From: Udeniomyces pyricola
Taxonomy: Eukaryota > Basidiomycota > Tremellomycetes > Cystofilobasidiales > Mrakiaceae
Assembly: GCA_039545295.1 (NCBI GenBank)
Contig: BCIK01000012.1
Coordinates: 806,001 to 870,000, forward strand
Length of the DNA: 64,000 bases
Direction: 5' to 3'
Both the position numbers and the translations under genes were made by a program. Below the pieces are notes generated by a model. The model saw only the letters and a list, made by a program, of their open reading frames with translations, had not been told where the DNA came from and searched no databases. Shown piece by piece: positions 48,121-58,391 of the stretch (the first letter of the stretch is position 1; the number at the start of each line of letters is the position of its first letter).

Positions 48121-49105
48121 CCCCCCCCCCCAATATAGCGGAAGAGATGGGGAGGGGGGAGGGGGGCTTTTGGGCGCAGACATTCATTGGCACCAACGAT
48201 TTTTTTAACGACCCCTTTCCATGTTTCTGGCGATCCATACAGATTGGTCCGGAGGATGATCGTTGCATAGTCACTGTGATATTTCATCGAGTTTGACGTC
48301 GAGTCATGATGGGCCCGTACGCCCACCTGGATGCGGCGTCTGTACTTACTGATCATGGGCTGTCATGGGGTATCCAGCCGACGTTCCCTTGCTAACTTAA
48401 ACTAGTGACTAGTATCCTCGGTCATATCTCACGTACAACGCTCACCCGCAAAGGTGACCACTGGCTATGTAGTTGAAGGTAAGATAGATATGATAATAGC
48501 GTAAACCCATCGTCCAACCCCACCAACTGAGACGGCCAACGTGATGGAGAGGAAAAAAAAAACCCCGAAAGAACAGGACCCAGAAAGAAGAGATAAGAAG
48601 AAGGGGGAGAGAGAAGGGTGTATGTTTATATGTCGAAGAGGGAAAAACAAAAGTACAGGAGGAAGAAGAAGAAGAAGAAGAAGAAGAAGAAAAAAGGTAA
48701 AAAGTTCAGAAGCGGAATGAAAAGGTTTAATTTGTGTTTGATGCTTGTAACGAGATCCTGAACCAAAGCGCGACCGAGATGCAAGTACCCATCCTTGAAA
48801 GACCTTCCGAGGCGAACCTAGTTGAGTCAGAACCGCAGAGAACGATGATAAGAGAGAAGAGGAAAACACACAAAAAAAGGGCGGTGAACAAGACCCGTAC
48901 ATATCGAAAGATAAAATAGGATCACAGATCGGATCATCGAAAAACAAATGATAGGATTGGGAACCAAGGAAAGTGAGCCACAAGCGGTACAGATAGAGGG
49001 GTCGCAGAAAAGAGAGGATAGATAGATAAAGGCTGCGGAGGGAGAAGACCGAGGGAGAGAGAGAGAAGCATGAATGATGTAGCTGAGAGAGCCAGCAGAA
49101 ATGGT
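48121..49105. other. Convergent 3' regions with simple repeats, no gene seen
   Basis: A C run follows the stop at 48121-48132, G-rich sequence at 48146-48168, and a GAA/AAG repeat at about 48661-48692. Minus-strand ORFs here are repeats of F, S and L. No gene is supported in these 985 bases. Confidence 0.45.
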
Positions 49106-51848
49106 CTAATCGACGACGAGGAACTCGTCGACAGCGCCGTTGACATCGTCCCAGAATTGCTCGACGATACCCTGGGGATAACCGTTCTTGTCCCATCCGA
49201 GCGAGAACCAAAGTCGACCGGCAAAGGTGTAGGCAAACATAAGCATGCCTCCCGGTCGCTGTCGAGCACCAAAGGTGAGGTCCGAAGTGTGAACGCCCGT
49301 GTAGGTTGTGTCTGAGAGAGAGAAGAGAGAAAAAAAGGAACGACAAAGAAGAGTCAAACAGGATTAAAACATGATACACGTAACATCCCAAGGTCTGACC
49401 AAGCTTCGAGCCGACGGCGATGAGACCCGCATAATTGACACGAGGTACGTAGGATCAGAGAGGGGACCCACAGTTGGAGATGGCGTCGAGGTTACCAAGG
49501 AACGAGACGCCCATAAGCGCAGCCTGAGGGGCTTTGGGCAAACCGAGCGATGCCGGAACCGACGAGGGCTGCTTGGCCTGTGACGAAGCCCCGTTGGATG
49601 ACGCGACGGCAGCAGCCGCATCGGCCGACAACTTCAGGCTCTCGACGCCTTCCACAAGCTTCTCCGTCACCGAGGGAGCCGTCGCCTGGTCCGACTTCTG
49701 CTTGGCCGCTGCGGCATCGTCCACCTTAGCCCAACCGAGAGCCTGACGCTCCCGGAACAGCGACATGGCCATCGCTCGCGTGACGAGGAACTTGGATTTG
49801 ACGGCAGCAAGAGTTTGTCGCTTTGTCGATTGGCATCGGAGCCAGAACGTCTTGCTGTCCGGGATGGCGGGAATCAGGAAAGAGGGAAGGACGACATTGT
49901 AGTACCCGACGCAAAGGTGAAAGAACGAGGTCGCCGTCGGCTTAGGCGGACGAAGGGCGCCTCGAAGATTGATGGCAGAGTAGAGCATGCTATTGCAACA
50001 GACAGGAAATGAGCCATCACGCAATCACCAGGTCAGAAGCAAAGAGAAGACCGAAGCGGAAACGTAGCATTCAACGAATGAAATCCATTGCGAAACCCAA
50101 AACTCACAGTGGCAGCTCAGGGTTCGTCGTCTTTCGAGCCCAGGCAATGTTGACGAGGGCAAAGACGGCATGGGCAATGGTGACACCCTCGGCCTTGCAC
50201 TTTTTGAGGATCTTGGCCGTCGCTTTCTGACCAAAGATTCGAGTGTCGACAGTCGTTTGACGCGAAGGCGCAGCGGAAGCTCGAGGGAAGACTTGACCAC
50301 CCTGATGATCAAAAGCAAGTACAACACAGGCGCATATGCAAATCAGCTTATCGAGAATCCTAACAGCTGATTGAACTGCGATGAGGAATGCAGGGTACAG
50401 GAGGCAGCATGGACAAACGATGTGCTTTGCCTGGTTGTTCATGAACTCCACAGCTCCGATCGCTCGCTGGAAGCGTCCCCAAGATCGAGGAATAGCAAGT
50501 CGTTGCTCGGTCGAAACGGGAATGGGGTTGGCCTAAGCGAGCGAGAGATACCAGGAGTCGAGTAATAACCAACGGTAAATCAGCAACAGATCAGGTCCCA
50601 GAGATGAGACTACTCAGGCGACGACTAACCCCTTTCAGAACGTAGGCATCAATCTCATTCTGGACAACCAATGAAAGGTCCTCTTCCGTCATGTCGTTGC
50701 AGAGCAGCGTCAAGAACTCGTTGACGATAACGGCAAATGAGACACCGTCTCCGAGAAAGTGACCAGCAAAGAACATGAGGTCGATGTGCCGATTGTCATC
50801 GCCGGTAACACCGTCTTTGGCGGCAGGGTTGACAAAGAGCTCTCGCTTGGCTTCCTCCTCTGTGGGTGGAGGTGGAGTTGAAATGACGAGCTTTGCGAGG
50901 AGTTCGTTCGAGAGAGTTCGGGGACCGTTGAGGAATGCATCGACGAGCTCTAGAAAGGCGAGGAAGGGGGGGGGGGATTGGAGGGGGTTGTTAAACATCA
51001 GCCATGCCGACGATACTGGATTAATAAGGCACAGGGAACGATGGTTACGATATGAACTTACCAGCTTTGGTCTGGCCCTCGGGGAACGCAGCAGCACCTT
51101 TGGCGCACGAGACGGCGACGGCCGTCGAGTGAGGAAGCTCGAAACTGATGAAATTGAACGTTTCGGAAGATGACCGTTCCTTTGTTTGTCAGGTTCAGGT
51201 TCCGCGACTGGCATCTTGTGTCGGCTAGAGATTTGCAGGGTTATCTGAGGGCTTACACAAAATTGATATCCTCGTGAGAGTTCATCTCAACAGTCGAGCC
51301 AAGGAGTGGGTGCCTCAGTCGAAGCAGAGCCCAAACGAGGAGGACTCGGGAAGGCACGAAGCGATGGGCCGGGGCGAGCAGCTGAAGATGCAAGTACCTG
51401 GCGATCAGAAGCGTCCACAGCGTCCACGATACCAAATGGAAGAGTTCAAATCAGCCGACTAGGACGGTGTGTGGAACGGTTCGGGTCTGAACCGAGTAGT
51501 CGATGGTGTGCCAGAACAGGTTTCTCAACACGCATGACCGGGATCGACCCGATCAAAGACGCGTCGAGCCGGGAGGGGTTGTTGCCTCGCGTGAGGGAAC
51601 CAAGAGGGGGAGGGGGGGGGGGGCAGGACTGACATGTCGTTGACACCATCCGCCCTACCGGGGAGGTAGTAGCTCGTCTCTGCTGGTCCCAGCTTCCTCG
51701 TCCACTTGTGGGCGTCGGTTGGTGCGACGCGGAAGGATGCTGACTCGAGACCAGGTGAAGGGGGCGGTCGACCGGCTTGCTCTGCAAGACCGAGGATCTC
51801 GCTGGTGTGGACGTCTGATACAGTCCTCGCGTGGGTGTAAGAGGACAT
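49106..51848 (-). CDS. HXXXDG acyltransferase-like (condensation/CAT fold) protein
   Basis: Eight exons: 51848-51634, 51397-51257, 51144-51062, 50949-50630, 50532-50419, 50301-50108, 49989-49472, 49311-49106; 596 residues in frame. Near residue 211 the motif FFAGHFLGDGVSF matches HXXXDG, the catalytic signature of the chloramphenicol acetyltransferase/condensation-domain fold, with the preceding strand hydrophobic as expected. The N-terminal part (WTRKLGPAETSYYLPG) resembles the opening of such fungal acyltransferases, and the C-terminus has SDLTFGARQRPGG and LWFSLGWDKNG. A Lys/Ala/Ser-rich linker sits near residue 490. Donor and acceptor are unknown. No polyketide or peptide synthetase lies next to it, so it is probably a stand-alone enzyme. 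Confidence 0.72.
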
Positions 51849-52375
51849 GGATGTGGGTGTGGGCGTGTGTGTGGATGGGAATGCAGCTGGATGAAGTAGG
51901 CGATGATCGGTGATGGGCTGTATGCACTGATATGGGTTGGTGGTGAAAGCGGGCGAGCAGGCGAGCAGGCGAGCAGGCAAGAGCGACCGGCGATCTGTAA
52001 GCTAAGCGTGAGATGAATCAATTCAGAGTCTCGAACCTTGGTTTTTTGATCAGCAGCCGGTTCAACGAAAACACTAAATTTGCCCCCTTGCGTCGGCCTT
52101 TTCCGGTCGGTTTCTTTTTTCCTTTGATTTTTTTTGACATATATCAAACATCAAACCGTCGTTAATATATAGATCATCTCACATCTTATATGAAGGGTAT
52201 CCCACATTCCTCATCACCACCACCAATGACCAATTTACGAAAACATCATCTATCAACCCATCCATCACCCATCAGATCAATTACAACCAATCTCTTCACG
52301 ACTCGGCTCCCCGTCGAAACTCCTCGTCTCGTGACCCCCTTCCCGTCGACAGCCCGTGACTTCCTCATGCTGGTC
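51849..52375. other. Promoter of the acyltransferase-like gene and 3' region of the deubiquitinase gene
   Basis: These 527 bases lie between two tandem minus-strand genes. An 8-base unit GCGAGCAG is repeated about three times near 51952-51978. An AT-rich block lies near 52128-52175. No coding exon is seen. Confidence 0.4.
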
Positions 52376-54237
52376 TCAACCGGCCGCTGGATCCTTTTTC
52401 TTGCCAAACAACGCCATGCTCGACGACCTGCCAAGCGTACTCAACCCACCCAACCGTGCCATCGAACTCGGCCCGGCACTCGTCTTGCGATCCAGTTTCT
52501 GCCGCTTCAACGCTTCCTTTTCGACCTTCTCTCGCTCCTTCTCCAACCGCTCACGCTCCTTCTTGTCGAACTTGTCCTGCTCCTTCCGGGAGCGTCCCGA
52601 CATCATCGAGCCTGTCATCGGCGATGGCAGTCCTCCGCTGCTGCTGACCGCGTCGAGCGATGGAATCGACGAGGAGAGTCCTCCGCCGCCGGGCGATTCG
52701 CCGTTGACGCTCGACAGAGGTCCTAATGAATGCAAGCCAAGGCTCGTTTGGATACCCGTCAGGCTAGCGACCGTCACTCGAGACTCAAGCAGGCCTGGTG
52801 CCGAGGGTTGACGCAGTCGGGCGTTCTCGTCCGCCTCGTTCTGGGAGAGGATGGTCGTTAAGGGTGCGGCGGGCACTGTCTGCTGCCTCTCCCGACCCAT
52901 CGTATTGGGGTCAAGCAAAGGAGCCCCTGTTCCTCCCGAGGCCGCACCAGAGCTAGAGCCGACACTGGCCAAGCTGCCGTACCACGTCGATGAGCTTGAG
53001 ATCCGCCGCTCCGCCTTTTCCTTGCCCGGCCGGCGCGAGAACCAACCGCTTCCACTCTCCCTATCTTTGGATTTGGAACCCATCGTGAGACTCTTGTCAA
53101 TGCTAGGCGAGGGCGGACTCGAAACGCTCGGCGAATTGGGCGTGCTCGTGTTGGACCGGTGAGAGATGGTGCTACTCGCGCTCGTCGACGGCAGACGTTG
53201 CATACTGGGAGGCAGAGGAGAACGACCAAGGACCGAGCCAAGCGAGCGTGAGAGAGACGGGGAGGTCGAAGCAGTCGAGGCCGCGAGATCGGTCTCAAGG
53301 TTGGAGGACGTCGTCATCGCAGGCGAAGGCGGGATCGTGGAGAGGCTTGAAGAAGCGGCTGACTGGATCGGCGCTCTTGGTGGATCAGATGACAGGGAAA
53401 GAGCAGCAGGTTTCTTTTGGGAAGGAGATGGCATGGGAGTAAGAGATTCGTCGAGGGCCTCGACTGGCGGCGGGATGATAACAGGCTCAGTGGGGTCAAG
53501 GGTAGGGACAGTATTCGAAGGGTTGGACAAGATGATAGGAATAGACTCCGGGACAAGAGGAGATGGAGGTGCTGGAGCTGGTTCGCGTCTCCGTAACCCG
53601 AGGGAAGCGGTGTTGAGATCGACGGCTTGATAGAACAGAACGTATCCCGATCCGGCGGCCGACTCGCCAAAGTATTTTTGAATGTCCTCCTCGTTGACGG
53701 CTGAGACGGTCTCGTCGTCAAATTGAGTCCAGCCAGAGTCCGTCTTGACGATGGCGATGTAATGGCCATGATGAGGACCTCTGAGGATGAACACCGTTCA
53801 AACAGGGAGATGAAGCGTAAGCCGCCGACAAAAGAACAATAGCCATCCCATGCAAAGCTGCTATAGAACGACGCACCCTCCAACGTGGACAACGATCGCA
53901 AACAACTCATAGAGTCGATCGGGGTTTTCGGTATCATCACTTGTGTTGAACAGACGAAGTTGAAAGGGAAAGACAACCCGATAGGAGAGCTTGACGTAGC
54001 GGCCAACGTCTTCTTGGTACTTGAATCGCTTCAGATGAAGGGCAAGGATATTGGGAAGCGTCTTGATTTTCATCCTGTCAGTTGCCAGCAGAGTCAGTAT
54101 GGGAGTGAGCCGACGCATCGAATCAGAGCTTCAGCACAACACGAACAAGGACCAACCTTTTCTCAGCCTCTTGCAGTGCACAACAATTGTCGCAATAGCT
54201 GGCGAGCGTGTGGGACGAGCATATCGTTGATGGAGCA

Positions 54238-54271
<34 letters not shown>

Positions 54272-56316
54272 TGGTCATGGCGAAGGCATCAGTCTATAGT
54301 TTATACAGCCTACCAGAACAAGAGAAAGAATGGTGATGGGGACGAAAAGCGTGACGACTCCAGAAATGCTACTCACAACTTGTTTCGCTGGCACAAGGTC
54401 TCGGACGCTGAAAATTGACGGAGACAGGCCGTGATAGAGGTGTTTTGCTCAATGTCGATCGACAGGTCAAGGAAGCTTTCGTCCCGTGAGGATGTCTGCG
54501 TAGGGTAAGGTCAGATTAAGAGGATAAGTCGGCGAAATTTCTCAATACACGAAAAACCACATGAGAGTTAATGAGTGTTCTGACCGTTTCACAACTGAGG
54601 CATCGAGTTTCATTGGTCAGTGTTCCTTGAAAGAGCTTGTGGACAAAGGTAGGTTCGGGACCAGCCCGCCTTGGTGTGGACGAGCCAATGGAAGGGTGTG
54701 TGGAAAAGGAAGCCACTGAACCAGCGACTTTGGTCGCCCATACACGAAAGGACAATCAGTACATGTTCAGCATGACCATCTCTCGCGAGAACCACCCGAG
54801 GAGACAAGACAGTCAATGCTCACGCGAATCTCCAGCCGCCGCCTTCTTCTCCGCCACCTTGCGTTCTTTCTCTTCAAGCTCGAGATCTTCCCCAACTTTG
54901 TTCAAGAGATAATTGAGAAACTCATGTGCGTCCTGTTACCCCCAATCACACGTCAGATTAGTCAATCATGAACAAAATGATGTAACAGAAGAAGGAGGGG
55001 GGGGGGAGAGAGACATACCTGTTGCATCGTCCCTCTAAACATCTCATTCTCCATCTTGAGCTTCCCGACGAACGCTGCCGGTGCAACGACCGTTTTTGTG
55101 AGCGGTACAGGGGGTCCAACGTTACCATCTTTGTCCTTTGGGGGAAGGCCATAGATAGGAGGGGGGATGGCAGCAATGTGACGAAAGAGGGTCTGGAGGG
55201 CGATGAAGAGCGTTGCTGGCGGCTTCGATCCGGTCGCGGGATTGACGACCATTGTCGATGAATCTAGCGAGCTAGTGGGATCCGATGATGGGGTTGGTTC
55301 GGGCGCTGGAGCAGCGGCAGGAGTTGTCTTTTTACTGCCAGGCCAGCGAGACGTTTTCGCAGCAGTGGGGGCGATTGGAGGGGAACCCGGCGAGGTTGGG
55401 CTGATCTCTGTCTGCGAGAGCGGCAGATTGAGTTTGGGAATTCGAATGGGAATGTAAGGAGACTCTAGGGAAGGGTAGGTGTTGACGCATTCTCGAAATG
55501 GGCGACAGAAATACAGTGCTTGGAGGACGGAGTTGGCGTAGCTTCAATCGGGGACAGGCGACCATGAAAGGAGATACCAGGGCAAGATGATGTTAGTATT
55601 GGGGTATTTATTTCGCCTGCTCGAATTAGAATTCTGCATCCCCGTGTAGTGAGATTACTGTAGATCGACCGGCGACGCGTCAACTGACCAAGTGTTGCCA
55701 AACTGACGCGTAAGAGAAGGCAAGAAGTATTAGGAATTAGCTAGGTGTTCGCATTGGCCGAGGGCGTGTATGAAGCAGGAAGGAGACGATGGCTGATGAG
55801 GACATGACACCAAGAGATGAAAACAGGGACCATGATAGAAGGATCCGTCTGCTGGGGAGACAGACGCTATCAGAAGTCCACTCGTCGTGTTCCTGTCTCT
55901 GACCGTGCGACGGATCAAAGGCCGATAGCGCATGTCCGACGAAGGGGAGGTCGACAAAGAGGTGGGGATAACGGAGATCTGCAGACACCACAGGCCTGGC
56001 GACGCGTGCCCAACATCGGACTGACATCTACCACACGTCGACGGCATGCGTAGGTTATCATCGAGCTATATGTATAACGGCATGGGCAGCTCGTATCGGA
56101 TGTTGAGAACGACGCGAGACGCGAACTGGTGGTTGACCGGGCAAGGCGACGAGAGAACCGGGTCGGGCGACTTACGTTTTCCATGCCGTAGAATCTGTCG
56201 AGCTCTTCGAGGGCAAGTCTCTCGTCTTCAGTGAGACCATCAGATCCGACGTGGAGGATGCCATTGGGAGAAGCAGGGGCGGCGTCCTTATTGGCTAAGC
56301 GAGTCCATCGAAGCAT
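52376..56316 (-). CDS. creB: Ubiquitin-specific protease of the creB / Ubp9 / USP12-USP46 type
   Basis: Nine exons: 56316-56176, 55702-55689 (14 nt), 55541-55019, 54932-54824, 54727-54585, 54495-54377, 54198-54157, 54074-53877, 53780-52376; 897 residues in frame. It removes ubiquitin from target proteins. The Cys box NFGNTCYANSVLQ spans three exons, with the catalytic Cys codon split after [14 protein letters not shown] follows, then the zinc fingers (CLSCE, FYCDNCC) and [13 protein letters not shown]. The His box reads [11 protein letters not shown] with partner Asp in WTQFDDETV. An insertion rich in Pro, Ser and Thr separates the Cys box from the rest, as in this subfamily. After about residue 500 comes a disordered Ser/Pro tail and a charged coiled-coil ([16 protein letters not shown]). 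In Aspergillus, CreB acts in carbon catabolite repression with a WD40 partner. An intron holds a run of about 30 A. Confidence 0.93.
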
Positions 56317-57010
56317 CGCTCGAGGCAAGGGCTGAGCGCGCTCGAGGGCGAGGCAGCTGAGAAGGGGAGCAGGTGAAGACGACCGATGACGGTTGTGTTT
56401 GGAGGGCACGAAGATGTAGACGCAAGATAGCAGGTGAACAATGAAGCAGAAGTAGAAGAGAAGGGAAGAGAAGAGGGGGGGTGTTGAGAAGGGTGATGGG
56501 AGAAGTAGTACGTTGCTGGAGGGAGAGGCCCGGAGGAGGGAGTAAGTTGTAAGGCGTGAGAGCACGAGGTCGCCTGGCAGCCGAGGAGAGACTCAGAAGG
56601 GGAGAGGCCTGGACGGTGAGTGAGTGGCTGCAGATTGTAATAGAGTGAGTGGACTTGCCGACGATCGGTAATAATAATAATATCATACAATTCCGACGTC
56701 ATGTATATATATATATATATAAAACCACATAAACTAACCCAGCACTACCCAATTGGACACATGTTGTATCCACGTACATTATATATATATATCCATCTGT
56801 CTTTCCAATCCACGTACTTGTTCAAGTTTTTCAATCCACGTACTCGTTCAAAGTATCTAGTCGGATGCGTTCACCCAGGCTCCGAATATATACACAGGGT
56901 ATCTTCCTCGTCGAGACACTTTCGTCATCAACATGTACGCCAGAGTAAGACCGGGTCAATTTTCCACAACTCATCCAACCAGGCGACCATCAGAATCAAC
57001 CGTTTTCTTT
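56317..57010. other. Deubiquitinase promoter and TIM13 3' region, no gene seen
   Basis: A/G-rich sequence upstream of the deubiquitinase start, then a TA repeat at about 56703-56720 and AT-rich sequence to 56800. ORFs on the minus strand do not continue any neighbour. No gene is supported. Confidence 0.45.
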
Positions 57011-58034
57011 CTATATCGTCGACTCGCCGCCCAACAGGCCACCCGCTGCCGCACCGAGCTGGCCACGCTCCTTGGAGAGTCGAGAGACGTAAGCTCTCGA
57101 GACGATGTTGACTGCAGAGAACGCACAAAAGGATCAGCGCGTAAACCAGACCGGCCAATTTGCAGATGCAACACGCAAAGAGCAAACACTCACAAGCCTA
57201 AGATCAAGAGTCATGAGTCAAAAAAGAGACGTGCGACCATCAAAGGAGATTAGCCCAAGAAATCATCGCCGTTCAGCCGAGAGGTCAGTTTCAAGAGACG
57301 CGACAGGACCACAGACTAACCTCCATGTATCGGTCCATGCACTGGATCGTGCAGGTCTGCAAGTGGAAGGAGGAGAGTAGTAGACGATTAGCTCGGGTAT
57401 CCCCAGCGGAATCAAGGAGATGTCGCGGCCTTGGGGCGTTTTGACAACGGACCTCCTCTCCACTGGTAAGCATAGCTCCCGGCTTGGGAACACACTTGAG
57501 GTAGCACTGTGATGAGCGGGGCAAGAGAAATCAAGGCTTCGTTAGACGTCATCGTTCTTGCCCTGGCGAGTGCAAAGACATGGGTACATGGCCAATGATT
57601 CGAATCGAACCTTTTCGTTCATTTTCTGGGTATGACGACGCGAGGGCGAGAAAAACGATCAAGTTGATGACAGGTGAGAATTCGTTTGTTGAAAGAGCAG
57701 AGGTCAAGGAAGGAAAGTAGGTGGAGTTGAACTCGACTGACGTTGATGAGCTCCTGAGCGTTGGCGAGCTGGAGCTCTCCCTGAACCTGCTCCATGATTT
57801 GGGCTTTCTTGAGTTGCATGTCTGGGTTGGGGGGATGTGAGATGGAGCAAAGGAAGGAAGGAAGAGGGGGGGGGGGNGGGATCCGTTAGTGAGTATAGAA
57901 AAGGGAATGGGTGAAGTAAGGTGAATGATGTATAAGGGCGGGTCATGAAGGGGGAAAAGGGCAAGCAGGGAGTTGTTACCTTGAGGGGACGAGGGAGCGG
58001 CCGAAGCGGGGGAGGAACCAAAGAGACCGGCCAT
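57011..58034 (-). CDS. TIM13: Mitochondrial import inner membrane translocase subunit Tim13
   Basis: Small intermembrane-space chaperone that carries hydrophobic precursors with Tim8; 114 residues. Seven exons: 58034-57980, 57821-57742, 57625-57611 (15 nt), 57506-57453, 57356-57321, 57197-57194 (4 nt), 57111-57011. The twin CX3C motifs are CYLKC and CTIQC, 14 residues apart, and the flanks match Tim13: ANAQELINKMNEKC, DRYMEAFNIVSRAY. The 15-nt exon gives KMNEK. The 4-nt exon GCTT gives Ala and the first base of Phe, and is needed to join RYME to NIVSRAY in frame. There is no cleavable presequence, as is usual. It is divergent from the coatomer delta gene. The intron after exon 1 has a G run with an N at 57877. 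Confidence 0.93.
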
Positions 58035-58102
58035 GTTGATGGGATTGTGCGAGGGGAGAGGGTGGGACTGCTGTAATAAAGAGAAGAAGGGTGGCCTAGA
58101 TA

Positions 58103-58133
<31 letters not shown>

Positions 58134-58391
58134 ATAAGTGTGTGCAGTGTTTGGACTTGTGTAATCCAAAGTGACTTGTGCGGATGAGGCCAAGTGATCA
58201 AGTCGATCAGCTGCAGCTGCTTGTATAAGCAGAATTGGCTTAACTTAAGCTCTCGCTCTCGCTCCCTCAGTCTCTCTCGACTCTCCCTCTCATCGCATTC
58301 TCTGGCTCGCACACCCGTATACCCAACTTGACAGTATACACCACCCACAACCCTCTCCCTCCGCCAAAACACCTACGCCAAATCAATCTCA
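58035..58391. promoter_or_regulatory. Divergent promoter, TIM13 / coatomer delta
   Basis: These 357 bases between the two starts contain a GT repeat at about 58107-58128 followed directly by TATATAATAAG. Direct CTCGCTC units lie near 58253-58266. Both genes are housekeeping, so shared basal activity is likely. No named factor site is seen. Confidence 0.4.

Noticed and set aside
48465..49391. 308-codon minus-strand ORF
   Set aside because: It runs through a GAA repeat and the antisense of spacer sequence, and overlaps the last acyltransferase exon in the wrong frame.
49372..49440. A small extra exon in the acyltransferase-like gene (open frame around 49385-49440)
   Set aside because: No AG acceptor precedes it, and a single intron from 49471 to 49312 joins the flanking exons in frame.
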